DNA of 64,000 nucleotides, from positions 19,620 to 83,619 of the forward strand of contig PLXE01000080.1 in assembly GCA_003151335.1 (NCBI GenBank), in the 5' to 3' direction. A program made the position numbers and the translations under genes. Every line of letters begins with the position of its first letter. Within the stretch, counting starts at the first letter, position 1. Origin of the DNA: Acidobacteriaceae bacterium (lineage in GTDB: Bacteria; Acidobacteriota; Terriglobia; Terriglobales; Acidobacteriaceae). A model generated the notes under the pieces. That model saw only the letters and a list, made by a program, of their open reading frames with translations. It was not told the origin of the DNA and did no database searches. Below are positions 36,389 to 44,810 of this stretch, one piece after another.

Positions 36389-37399
36389 CTACTGGCTACT
36401 GCCCGTTGCCTTCTCCGCGTCTATTGCGCGAGGAGCATTGCAAAACCACCATAGCAAATCCCGGTCAGAAACCTTGCGGCGCGACTGAATGATCGCGCGC
36501 TTGCGGCGAACGCTCGTACGTACTCGCCAGGGATAAGCCAGTGCCGACAGCATTCGTTGATCGCGCAGCAGCGCGTAGCCGACGGTCATCATATCGCGCC
36601 ACGCCACCGGCAGAAACAGCCGCCAGCACAGCCATCCCGAGGCATTCTTGCCGCGCATAAGAAACCGGTTCTTCACCGAATGCCAGTTGATGACCAGCGG
36701 CAAGTCTTTTCGCCGCTCGGGCGTGACCCGGCGCACATGCCAAGCCACTGCTGCCGGCGTGTACAGGCACTTCCAGCCCATCACTTGCGCGCGCCAGGCC
36801 AGGTCGCCGTCTTCACGAAACGCGAAAAAGTCCTCATCGAAGAATTCGCCCTCGACCGAAACATCAGCGATGAAGTCGCGCCGGAACAGCACGGCCGCGC
36901 CGCTGGCGCCGAAGACGTACTGCGGGCGATCATACTGGCCGCGGTCAGCTTCTTCAGCCCCGCGGTCAAGATGGCGCATGTTGCGGGTGAAATAAATTCC
37001 CGTGGAATCGAGGATGTTGCTTCGGTGTTGTTCGGCGACGGGGTCCCAGCGCAATAATTTTCCGCAGACTGACCCGGCATCGGGATGCGCTTTCCCTCCA
37101 GCCACCATCTGCGTGATGAAGTCGGCACTGAGCACGACGTCGGGATTAAGGCAAAGCACCCAATCTCCGCCTGCTGCGCGGATGGCCTGGTTCTGTCCGG
37201 CAGCAAATCCAACATTGCGCTCGTTGTAGATCACTCGCCACCGTGACTCGGCCTGACGCAACAGCTCTCGCGTGCCATCGGTCGACGCGTTGTCCACAAT
37301 GATGACCTCGAGTTCGCGGTAGTCCTGCTGCTCGATCGAGGCAAAGCACGCGTCGAGATATTGCGCCGAATTCCAAGTGACGATTGTGACTGAGACCAT
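36389..37399 (-). CDS. Family 2 glycosyltransferase (rhamnosyltransferase-like)
   Basis: 336-residue GT-A enzyme: VSVTIVTWNSAQYLDACFASI at the start, IIVDNASTDGTREL, LNPDVVLSADF (the DxD-like site) and FFAFREDGDLAWRAQ. It would add a sugar to the lipid-linked polysaccharide unit. Its last codons and stop (GSSQ, TAG) are formed by a CAGTAGCCAGTAG-type repeat, so the native end may have been replaced. Fifty bases separate it from the DUF1972 glycosyltransferase. Confidence 0.9.
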   Translation of the reverse strand: MVSVTIVTWNSAQYLDACFASIEQQDYRELEVIIVDNASTDGTRELLRQAESRWRVIYNERNVGFAAGQNQAIRAAGGDWVLCLNPDVVLSADFITQMVAGGKAHPDAGSVCGKLLRWDPVAEQHRSNILDSTGIYFTRNMRHLDRGAEEADRGQYDRPQYVFGASGAAVLFRRDFIADVSVEGEFFDEDFFAFREDGDLAWRAQVMGWKCLYTPAAVAWHVRRVTPERRKDLPLVINWHSVKNRFLMRGKNASGWLCWRLFLPVAWRDMMTVGYALLRDQRMLSALAYPWRVRTSVRRKRAIIQSRRKVSDRDLLWWFCNAPRAIDAEKATGSSQ

Positions 37400-37406
37400 T
37401 GGTAGT

Positions 37407-37491
37407 GCGGGCCTTCAGGCCCGCTTCAAGCTCCCGCGAAATCTCTGGCTGCGTTCTGCATTGCCGTTTGGACGCCGGCCTGAAGGCCGGC
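37407..37491 (+). repeat. Pair of hairpins with CTTCAG/CTGAAG core
   Basis: GCGGGCCTTCAGGCCCGC (37407-37424) and GCCGGCCTGAAGGCCGGC (37474-37491) are perfect 18-base palindromes between the priming transferase and GT2 genes. They match the palindrome type of the cluster at 20686. Confidence 0.75.
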
Positions 37492-37522
37492 TCTACCCGG
37501 ACGCAAGAATCCGCACAGACCT

Positions 37523-38956
37523 CTAGTATGCTCCGCGTCCGGAAAGGACGATGGGAATGGTGCGCAGGAAGATCTTGAAATCGAGCCACAGCGACCAGTT
37601 GTCAATGTAGGTAAGGTCGAGCTGCATCCAGCGGTTGAAGTCCACGTGGTTGCGGCCTTCCAACACCCAGGTGCAAGTCAGGCCGGGGCGCATGCGCAAA
37701 CGCCGCCGCTGCCAGTCTTCATACTGCTCCACCTCTTCGGGAACAGCGGGCCGCGGTCCGACGAACGACATGTCACCCCGCAAGATGTTCCAAAGTTGCG
37801 GCAACTCGTCAAGGCTGAAGCGGCGCAGCCAGCGTCCCACGGCGGTGATGCGGGGATCGTCGCTGATCTTGAAGACGGGACCGTCGAGCTCGTTCAACTG
37901 GTGAAGCTCGGCGCGCATCTGTTCGGCGTTGTTGATCATGGAACGGAACTTGTACAACATGAAGCGGCGGCCGCCCAGCCCGCACCGGGTCTGGCGAAAC
38001 AGCACCGGACCGGGCGAAGTCACCCGGATCATGGCCGCGATGCAGAGCAATACCGGCGAGAACACGACCAATACTGCGAAGGAGAATGCCGCATCGAAGA
38101 TACGCTTGAAAAACAGCCGCAACTCGCTGTCGGGTGCGCTCGACAGGCTGAGCAGTTGCACATCGCGGAACTTCTCGATATAGATCCGCGAGTAGGCGGC
38201 CGGCAAAAATTCCAGTTGTACTCGCGTCCTCATCCCGACATCGGCGCAGTGCTGCATCACCGGCTCCAGCCGGGCCAGCTCCTGCATGTTCACGGCAAAG
38301 ACAATCTCATCCACCACTTCCTGTTGCAGAATACCGCCCAGTTCCTCGATGCGATGAACTCTGTACCCGCCCAGGTCCTGGAGCGAAGCATCGCTTGAGT
38401 TGGGATCGACAAAGCCGATCAGCCGCAGCCCCATCCCCCAACTCTCCTCGATCAGGGCCGCCATTTCGCGGGCGCGCGGACCGCAACCCACGATCAGCAA
38501 GTAGTGGTAACGCTTGAGCCGATCGCGCATCCAGGAAACGCCCGAGTACGTCACCGCCCGGCCTATCACCAGCAGGACGAAATCCACCGCGCCGATCAGC
38601 AGGACATAGGTCCGGCTCACGTCCACGCGGCGAAATAGATACAAACCGGCATAAATCACTACCAGCACCACGCCGAGTTGGCTGACGATGTTCAGAATGA
38701 GCTGGATCGGGTTGCTGAGTTCGAGATCGCGGTAGAAGCTGGAAAAATATCCGACCACCGCCCAAGTAATCACAAAGGCGGCCAGCAGCGGCAGATAATG
38801 GCTGAAGGGATAAATGCCGGGCAATCGCCGGCTGAAAAAATCGAAGTGCACCAGCAGCGTGCGCAGCAGATACGCGACCACGAAGGAGGCGCAGGTCACT
38901 CCCAGGTCGTGCATCAATGTGATCGAGCTTAGAAGCTTGGAACGACGATCAAACAC
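37523..38956 (-). CDS. Priming undecaprenyl-phosphate sugar phosphotransferase
   Basis: 477-residue membrane enzyme that starts polysaccharide units by transferring a sugar-phosphate to undecaprenyl phosphate. About four N-terminal membrane helices, a Rossmann-like CoA-binding part (YLLIVGCGPRAREMAALI) and a fifth helix before the catalytic domain. The catalytic region has LFRQTRCGLGGRRFMLYKFRSM and DELPQLWNILRGDMSFVGPRP, then GLTCTWVLEGRN. This is the WcaJ/CpsE-type. First of the minus-strand EPS genes. Confidence 0.93.
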   Translation of the reverse strand: MFDRRSKLLSSITLMHDLGVTCASFVVAYLLRTLLVHFDFFSRRLPGIYPFSHYLPLLAAFVITWAVVGYFSSFYRDLELSNPIQLILNIVSQLGVVLVVIYAGLYLFRRVDVSRTYVLLIGAVDFVLLVIGRAVTYSGVSWMRDRLKRYHYLLIVGCGPRAREMAALIEESWGMGLRLIGFVDPNSSDASLQDLGGYRVHRIEELGGILQQEVVDEIVFAVNMQELARLEPVMQHCADVGMRTRVQLEFLPAAYSRIYIEKFRDVQLLSLSSAPDSELRLFFKRIFDAAFSFAVLVVFSPVLLCIAAMIRVTSPGPVLFRQTRCGLGGRRFMLYKFRSMINNAEQMRAELHQLNELDGPVFKISDDPRITAVGRWLRRFSLDELPQLWNILRGDMSFVGPRPAVPEEVEQYEDWQRRRLRMRPGLTCTWVLEGRNHVDFNRWMQLDLTYIDNWSLWLDFKIFLRTIPIVLSGRGAY

Positions 38957-39149
38957 AGTAACTGCCGTTGCTTACAGTTGGACGTTATCGCCTGGGAATC
39001 CGCTGCGTACCGCACCATGACGTCAGCGAAATTGGCGCAGAAACCAAATAGGACCTGACGCGAGGACAAGTGCCCTTCCTACTCTAGCAGCATTTCTAAG
39101 CTTTATACCATTGGTGTAGGCTACTTGATTAACCTGGAAAGCTTCCTCG

Positions 39150-40685
39150 ATGGTGCCCGGACAGCAAGCTTCTATGACCGAAGTCGCACGCCGGCCGGAT
39201 GGTCCCCTCCGATCCTCCCAAGCGGCACGTTGGGTACGGTGGCTGGAAGGCCTCATCTTTTTCTTCCTGATTCTCTTCGCCATCCTTCTGCCGCACTCCA
39301 TCAAAGGAGCGCGGTACGCCTGGATGGCTGCGGGCTTGCTGTGGCTCGCCAAGCTGGCGATCGAGCGCAAGCGTCCGTTTCCGCAGGCCCTTTCGGCGCC
39401 GCTCCTGGCCTATATCGTTTTGAGCGGAATTTCGACCGCGCTCTCGCCCGATCCATACCTGAGCTGGCCTCGCATGAAAGTCGTGTGCCTCGTGTTGGCC
39501 GGAACCGTGGTTGCACAGAACCTGCAACGGCTCTCGCAGGTGCGCGTCCTGGTGCTGTTGTTACTGCTTTCAGGGCTTGCCGCAGCAGGCTTTACGGCTT
39601 GGCAATACACCTACGGCGTGGGAGTACAGGTGAAGTACCTCGTGCCGACGGCGGACTTGTATCGCGCGGGGATTCACCCTGGTGACATCATTACGCATAT
39701 CAATGGCCGCTCTGTGCATACTCCGGAGCAACTGACCAAGGTGGTAGAGCAGAGCCGACCGGGAAGCATGCTCCGCGTCAACTATCTGCAAGGGGAACCG
39801 TTTCACAAGCGAGAAACATTTCTCACTCGCGAACAATTTGTGACGAGCGGATTGGGTACCCCATACCTCCAATTGGCCCGTGGCAAGCCCGGCCGTGCGC
39901 AAGGCACGCTGGGGCACTACATCGTCTTGGCCGAGATGCTCATGCAACTTGGCTGCCTGGCATGGGCCATGTTGCTGAGTGTGCAACCGCACAGATGGGG
40001 CGTTCGAGCGTTCTTCGCCATCGTGTTCCTGGCGCTGACGGCGGCACTGCTGGCTACGCAAACGCGGGCCGACATCGCAGGACTGGCAGCCGGTTGCGTC
40101 GTCGCGCTCTGGCTGCTGGGACGAAAGCAGGCCCGAATCTGGGCTTTCGCCGGCGTGGTTTTGCTCTTGCTCCTGGCGACGTTGTGGATCCACCACACTC
40201 GGAGGCTGGACTGGGTCAGCCCGGCCGACCCGGGGACGCATTTCCGGGTGTTGATGTGGGAAGACGGAGTGCGTCTGGTCCGGCAGCATCCATGGTTCGG
40301 GGTTGGGATGGATACCATCTTCAATCACTGGCAGGAGTGGAACATTCGCGCCTTCGCCCTGTATCGCGTGATCTATCACTTCCACTCCGATTACATCCAG
40401 ATCGCCGTGGAGCGCGGCCTTCTCACCCTGGCAGCATGGTTGTGGTTCGTCGTGGCGTATGTGGTTTTTCTGGTTCGCCTGCTGCGGCGGACGCGCGAGC
40501 ATAGCCGTTTTGCGACCGGTCTGGTGGCAGGCGTGCTCGCCGCCTTTGTCGGCTACCTGGTTCCCTCAACCGTGCAGTATTGCCTGGGCGACGATCCGCT
40601 GGTGATGATCATGTTCTTCTACTTCGGGCTGGCCGTCGCGATCGAGCGCATGCTGAAGACGCCGGGAGCGGTGGATGTTCCGTAA
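39150..40685 (+). CDS. O-antigen ligase/polymerase family protein with inserted PDZ-like domain
   Basis: 511-residue membrane protein that probably polymerises or ligates the polysaccharide. Hydrophobic helices occur on both sides of an extracytoplasmic region. Residues about 155-235 in that region read LYRAGIHPGDIITHINGRSV followed by a helix and LRVNYLQGE, the pattern of a PDZ domain. After it come GTLGHYIVLAEMLMQ and the late FHSDYIQIAVERGLLTLAAW, typical of the Wzy/WaaL family. It is divergent from the priming transferase. The PDZ insertion is unusual. ATG 39174 is a possible alternative start. Confidence 0.85.
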   Translation: MVPGQQASMTEVARRPDGPLRSSQAARWVRWLEGLIFFFLILFAILLPHSIKGARYAWMAAGLLWLAKLAIERKRPFPQALSAPLLAYIVLSGISTALSPDPYLSWPRMKVVCLVLAGTVVAQNLQRLSQVRVLVLLLLLSGLAAAGFTAWQYTYGVGVQVKYLVPTADLYRAGIHPGDIITHINGRSVHTPEQLTKVVEQSRPGSMLRVNYLQGEPFHKRETFLTREQFVTSGLGTPYLQLARGKPGRAQGTLGHYIVLAEMLMQLGCLAWAMLLSVQPHRWGVRAFFAIVFLALTAALLATQTRADIAGLAAGCVVALWLLGRKQARIWAFAGVVLLLLLATLWIHHTRRLDWVSPADPGTHFRVLMWEDGVRLVRQHPWFGVGMDTIFNHWQEWNIRAFALYRVIYHFHSDYIQIAVERGLLTLAAWLWFVVAYVVFLVRLLRRTREHSRFATGLVAGVLAAFVGYLVPSTVQYCLGDDPLVMIMFFYFGLAVAIERMLKTPGAVDVP

Positions 40686-40712
40686 TGAATCGGTTCGCTC
40701 CGTCTGACGCGG

Positions 40713-41612
40713 TCACTTTCTAGCCCCGATAATCTTCCATTGCCATTCGATCACGTCGCCGAAGTGGCGTACTACGAACTGGGGGTCGTGGCCCCCGGAA
40801 TAGATGTGGAACTCGTGGGGAACGCCTCGCGAATTCAGCAGTTGGTCCAACCGCTGCGCTCCCTGTTCGAAGCCATAGTCGTCGTTGTTGCCAACATTGA
40901 AGTAGATCTTCATCCGCTTCAGGCTTGCGGCGCTGTCGCTTCGCGCGAAGTAGAAGACGTTGTTGCGCTCAAAGTACGCGCGACTAAAGGGCGAACCGAA
41001 GACATCGCCCATCAGCGACCCGGGAGAGCCCGGCCCGCCAGCGGTAAAGTCCTTCGGCAGATCGCCAATCAGCGCTGGCATCTGCGCACTCACCGCGGCA
41101 AACTCGTCCGGATACTTGAAGGCCAGACGCAACGCTCCATAGCCGCCCATCGAAACACCGGTAATGCCACGGGTAGCGCGGGTACCTTCGGCGCGGTACT
41201 TCTTCTCCATCTGCGGTATGAACTCCTTGATGAAAAAGTCCTCATACTTCACTTTGCCGTTAGCAGAGTTTAGATAGAACGTGTGCCCTCCGCTGGGCGC
41301 AAGCACGATGAAATCCCCAACTTTACCTTGGCGCCGCAGTTCGCCAATCACGTCCCATCCGCCAAAGTTCAGCAGGGACTGCTCGTTGTCGCCGAGACCA
41401 TGGAAGTAATAGAGCACCGGATACTGACGCGTTTTGTCATGATCGAAGCTGTCCGGCAAAAACGCGCAGTAGCGCACCGGCCGGTCGAGGATGCTTGATT
41501 TGATGACCGAGCACTCGGCGCGACCCTGCGCGTGCAGCAGAGGGGCAAGCCACAGAACAATCAGCGTGACTGCAATGCGAGTGATAAGAAACCTGGGTCT
41601 GGATGGGCTCAT
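40713..41612 (-). CDS. Secreted esterase (esterase D/antigen 85-like)
   Basis: 299 residues; the signal peptide ends at about residue 29 (LLHAQG). It has the nucleophile motif GVSMGGYGALRLA, an acidic YFNVGNNDDYG and a C-terminal His in IYSGGHDPQF, consistent with a Ser-Asp-His triad. It resembles putative tributyrin esterases. The gene follows the MacB-type permease by three bases and is probably co-transcribed. Its substrate is unknown. Confidence 0.87.
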   Translation of the reverse strand: MSPSRPRFLITRIAVTLIVLWLAPLLHAQGRAECSVIKSSILDRPVRYCAFLPDSFDHDKTRQYPVLYYFHGLGDNEQSLLNFGGWDVIGELRRQGKVGDFIVLAPSGGHTFYLNSANGKVKYEDFFIKEFIPQMEKKYRAEGTRATRGITGVSMGGYGALRLAFKYPDEFAAVSAQMPALIGDLPKDFTAGGPGSPGSLMGDVFGSPFSRAYFERNNVFYFARSDSAASLKRMKIYFNVGNNDDYGFEQGAQRLDQLLNSRGVPHEFHIYSGGHDPQFVVRHFGDVIEWQWKIIGARK

Positions 41613-41615
41613 TCG

Positions 41616-43004
41616 TTATTCGTACTTCAGTGTCTGCACCGGATCGAGTTTGGCGGCACGGCTGGCCGGATACAAGCCCGCCAGCAGGCTCACCACAATC
41701 GAGAACGCGATGGCCGCACCGATCAGCCACGGCGGCAGAATCCACACGGCCTCCGCTGGCAGTTGATGCCGGTGCAGGTAGATTCCTGTGCCCACATTGA
41801 TGGCTTTGCCAATGGCAAATCCCAATGCGATGCCGAGCACACCGCCAAAGAAGCCCAGCGCGCCGGCTTCGGCAAAGAACAGGCGTTTCACGTCTCCGTC
41901 GCTGGCGCCGATCGCCTTCATCACGCCAATTTCGCGCCGCCGTTCCAGCACCGCCATCACCAGCGTGTTGATAATCGCCAGCGTTGCCACGGCCAGCGCC
42001 AGCGAGCCGAAGATGCCGAGGAAGAGATCGAGCACGGTGAAGAAGCGGCGCAAGCTCTTGGTAGCATCCAGCACCGAGAACGTGCGAAAGCCCAGCTTGT
42101 TAATGGCGTCCTGCACCTGCGCGACCTTGCCAGGGTCTTTCACGCGCACCGTCAGCGTCATGTAGGTCTTGCCGCCCCCGCCGCGCAACGAGCTGCGCAT
42201 GTCGCTGAACTGCGCCATGTTCAGCTTCTCGGTGAGATCGACCGGCAAGAAAATACGCCCACGGGAAACCGTTCTCATGCCGCCGTAGGGCTCTTCCTCG
42301 ATGATGCCTACCACTTTGAGCTTCTGGGTCTTGCGCACCACGGAGAAGCCGAAGTCATCGCCTGAGGTTGCATTGCTTCCGCCGGCAGGAGTGCCCGAAA
42401 GCTGCGGGCGGCCTGCCGATTCTGCATCCGGCGCCAGCGCCTGGCGTTCTCCGTAGCGCAGGGTCACTTCCTGTCCGATCAGCCCCTTGGGGTCCTTCGG
42501 ATCAATCTCCTTGGCAAAATCGTTTAGCAGGATGACTTCCTCCGCCGATGGGCCGGAGAAAAACTTGCCTTGCAGGTTGTCGAACGCCTCGTTCTCCCGG
42601 GCCGACATGGGCAAGCCCGTCACGAACCCGAAGTGCGTCTGCCCAGCCGAGACAATCTCACCCATCACGCGAATTTCGGGTTCGACTTCGGTGACGTACT
42701 GCAGATGCGTCATTTTGGCGCGCGCCGGTTCGTCCAGCACGGGCGCATTTTCCGGATGCTCGGTCTTCTGGTCTTCCTCCCGATCGAAGCCGCGGAAGTC
42801 CTGCTTGGAAGTCACGAACACGGTGTCGAACATCCCTGAGCCAGCCAGGCGCCGGGTCGCCAATTGCTGCAAGCCGACGCCCAGCGACAGCATGGCTACC
42901 AGCGATGCCACTCCGACAGAAATTCCGACGGTCGTCAGCCCGTTGCGCAATTTCGACTGCCGCAGGTTGCGCACGGCGAGTTCGAACAGATCGTAGCCCT
43001 TCAC
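41616..43004 (-). CDS. MacB/LolC-type ABC transporter permease
   Basis: 462-residue permease with the N-terminal helix (LTTVGISVGVASLVAMLSLGVG), a large periplasmic domain of about 250 residues, and three C-terminal helices of the FtsX-like domain (LALAVATLAIINTLVMAVLERRREIGVMKAIG). GTG 43004 overlaps the ATPase stop (GTGA). Such permeases move lipids, peptides or drugs out of the periplasm. The partner ATPase has a changed Walker A motif. Confidence 0.9.
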   Translation of the reverse strand: MKGYDLFELAVRNLRQSKLRNGLTTVGISVGVASLVAMLSLGVGLQQLATRRLAGSGMFDTVFVTSKQDFRGFDREEDQKTEHPENAPVLDEPARAKMTHLQYVTEVEPEIRVMGEIVSAGQTHFGFVTGLPMSARENEAFDNLQGKFFSGPSAEEVILLNDFAKEIDPKDPKGLIGQEVTLRYGERQALAPDAESAGRPQLSGTPAGGSNATSGDDFGFSVVRKTQKLKVVGIIEEEPYGGMRTVSRGRIFLPVDLTEKLNMAQFSDMRSSLRGGGGKTYMTLTVRVKDPGKVAQVQDAINKLGFRTFSVLDATKSLRRFFTVLDLFLGIFGSLALAVATLAIINTLVMAVLERRREIGVMKAIGASDGDVKRLFFAEAGALGFFGGVLGIALGFAIGKAINVGTGIYLHRHQLPAEAVWILPPWLIGAAIAFSIVVSLLAGLYPASRAAKLDPVQTLKYE

Positions 43005-43717
43005 GCCAGGGCCTCCTGCGAGAGCAGCTTGCCGTCAGCGAGAAAGACCAGCCGCTGCGCAAATCGCTCGGCCAGCGCGCGTTCATGCGTCACCATGACC
43101 ACCGTCATTCCCAGCGAAATGCTCAAGTCGCGAATCAGGTTCAGGATGTCCTCCCCGGTGCGGCTGTCGAGATTCCCGGTAGGCTCATCGGCCAGCAGAA
43201 GTGACGGACGATTGGCCAGTGCCCGCGCCAGCGAAACCCGCTGCTGCTCGCCGCCCGAGAGCTCCGAAGGCCGGTGCTCCAGGCGTTTGCCCAGCCCAAC
43301 CTGCTCCAGCGATTCGCGCACGCGCTGCCCCCGCTCGGCACGGTTCACCTCCGCAAAACGCATGGGCAGCTCAACATTTTCAGTAATGGTCATGGACGGG
43401 ATGAGGTGAAACGCCTGGAAGACCATGCCCACATCATTGCGGCGATAGGCCGCCAGTTCTTCCGACGACATCTTGGCCAAGTCACGGCCTTGCACAAGCA
43501 CCGAGCCGGAGCTGGGGCGGTCAAGTCCCGCCAGCAAGTTCAGCAGGGTCGATTCACCCGACCCCGATTGCCCAAGCAACGCCACAAACTCGCCGCTTTC
43601 GATAGTGAGGGAAATACCGTCCACCGCGCGAATGATGCCGCCGCCCATCGGATAATAACGACAGACGTTGAAGGTCCGTACCGCCGGCGCTGCTGTGGAG
43701 ATTGAAACGGAATTCAT
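43001..43717 (-). CDS. MacB/LolD-type ABC ATPase with altered Walker A
   Basis: 238 residues from ATG 43717 (MNSVSISTAAP). The fold is complete: signature LSGGEQQRVSLARALAN, Walker B LLLADEPTGNLD and H-loop VMVTHERA. Walker A, normally GPSGSGKST, reads GQSGSGEST, with Glu (GAA) in place of the essential Lys. A single G-to-A change would restore it. If real, ATP hydrolysis would be lost or need a partner. It could also be a sequencing error. Forms a pair with the permease gene. Confidence 0.9.
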   Translation of the reverse strand: MNSVSISTAAPAVRTFNVCRYYPMGGGIIRAVDGISLTIESGEFVALLGQSGSGESTLLNLLAGLDRPSSGSVLVQGRDLAKMSSEELAAYRRNDVGMVFQAFHLIPSMTITENVELPMRFAEVNRAERGQRVRESLEQVGLGKRLEHRPSELSGGEQQRVSLARALANRPSLLLADEPTGNLDSRTGEDILNLIRDLSISLGMTVVMVTHERALAERFAQRLVFLADGKLLSQEALA

Positions 43718-44267
43718 GTGCACTCGATTCGATGCTACTACGGCACGTCCCGGCGCAAAGCGCGCGCACGTTCGCACTCACTTGCGGGATACGAAAAAGG
43801 AAGCGCCTTGGCTCCCTGGTTTCTGTAACGATTTGTAAACACCCGCCGGTGGCTAACGCTGATTGTCGTGCTGCTGTTTGCCTCGCTCAACGGTACGCGC
43901 GGCTGCGTCCCCCGGCCGAATCGCCGGCGGTGGATGGCGCTGCTCTCGGCTGCCATCTTCCATGCATCGCACGGCTACGGAGGCGTCTTCGCACCCCTCT
44001 CATCGAAAAGTTATCAATTATTATTTGGGCTCCTCGACTGGCGGCGAAAGGGCCTTCGCCGGAGACTGATGGCGCATGCCAGACACGACGCGTTCAGTGG
44101 AGTTATCTTGCGAATGCTAAAATAGCCAGTGTTTATGCACCTTTCACGCATACCTGACATTGACGACGCCAGCGCGAAGATGTCAGTGTGAGAGTTGCTG
44201 GGGGAAGCGGAGCCGGTGAGCGCCTTCCCGCGGAGCCGAGTTCTGCACTTTGCTGCGCGTTTTTTGC
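43718..44267 (+). other. Intergenic region upstream of the lysine-rich ORF
   Basis: No gene recognised. Short track ORFs here have no RBS and show no domain. The region contains the upstream control part of the divergent MacB operon and, at its right end, the promoter at 44268. Confidence 0.4.
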
Positions 44268-44296
44268 TTGACTATTTTTTTCATTAACTCTATACA
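44268..44296 (+). promoter_or_regulatory. Strong sigma-70-like promoter of the 17-residue ORF
   Basis: TTGACT (44268-44273) and TATACA (44291-44296) are spaced exactly 17 bases within AT-rich DNA, close to the consensus. It is the best promoter seen in the window and points at the short ORF 69 bases downstream. Confidence 0.7.
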
Positions 44297-44364
44297 ACTA
44301 ACAAATTGCGATGAATTTTTTGTCGCAATGTTTCCATGACAAATGGAAGGGAGAATAGAAAACC

Positions 44365-44418
44365 ATGGCAACAAAAAAGGCTGCAAAGAAGAAGGCCGCA
44401 AAGAAGAAGAAGCACTAA
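44365..44418 (+). CDS. 17-residue lysine/alanine-rich basic peptide, missing from the ORF track
   Basis: ATG 44365 to TAA 44418 encodes MATKKAAKKKAAKKKKH. GGAAGGGAGAA lies ten to twenty bases upstream as ribosome site. A strong promoter is at 44268 and a terminator with a GCAA tetraloop follows the stop, so it forms a complete transcription unit of about 150 bases. The AAKKK repeat resembles the tails of histone H1-like and nucleoid proteins. It may be a DNA- or RNA-binding peptide; alternatively the RNA itself may be the product. Confidence 0.6.
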   Translation: MATKKAAKKKAAKKKKH

Positions 44419-44438
44419 CTCTTCTTGGACCTTAACCG

Positions 44439-44467
44439 GGGGGCGCGCAAGCGTCCCCTTCGTTTTT
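44439..44467 (+). terminator. Rho-independent terminator after the lysine-rich ORF
   Basis: GGGGGCGC and GCGTCCCC pair (one G-T wobble) around a GCAA tetraloop, followed by TTCGTTTTT. This ends the short transcript started at 44268. Confidence 0.75.
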
Positions 44468-44576
44468 GCGCTGCACCGCCGGCCCGCCCGTCGTTTCCAC
44501 ATCCTGCTGCAGACGGAGAATTGCTGCTCCCGGCCCAGCCGGCACACTTACATCTCTTGCGCCTGCCGGGATGTGC

Positions 44577-44810
44577 TTACTCAACCGCGACCTTCGTACC
44601 CTTCTGGCCCTGGCTCGACAAGTGCTCAATGCGCTCGTTGAGGACTTCCCGGATCGCCTTGAGGAACTCGACGCGTGAGTTCGCCAAGTGCTGCCGGACA
44701 GCGGGCGAAACCCCCAGGAATTCCCGTACGGTGTCCACGATCTCGCGGCAGGGGCAGTTCTGATAAACGTGTTCACTCGTCTGTGACTGGTTCTTCGGTG
44801 GCTGTTTCAT
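44577..44810 (-). CDS. Small cytoplasmic protein coupled to the ArsA-like ATPase
   Basis: 77 residues, MKQPPKNQSQTSEHVYQ then CPCREIVDTVREFLGVSPAVRQHLANSRVEFLKAIREVLNERIEHL. It is mostly helical after a CPC pair. The ATG overlaps the stop of the ArsA-like gene (ATGA), so translation is coupled. The helical part resembles the tail segment found beside single-domain ArsA-type ATPases. No named family is recognised; a membrane-targeting or regulatory partner is plausible. Confidence 0.75.
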   Translation of the reverse strand: MKQPPKNQSQTSEHVYQNCPCREIVDTVREFLGVSPAVRQHLANSRVEFLKAIREVLNERIEHLSSQGQKGTKVAVE

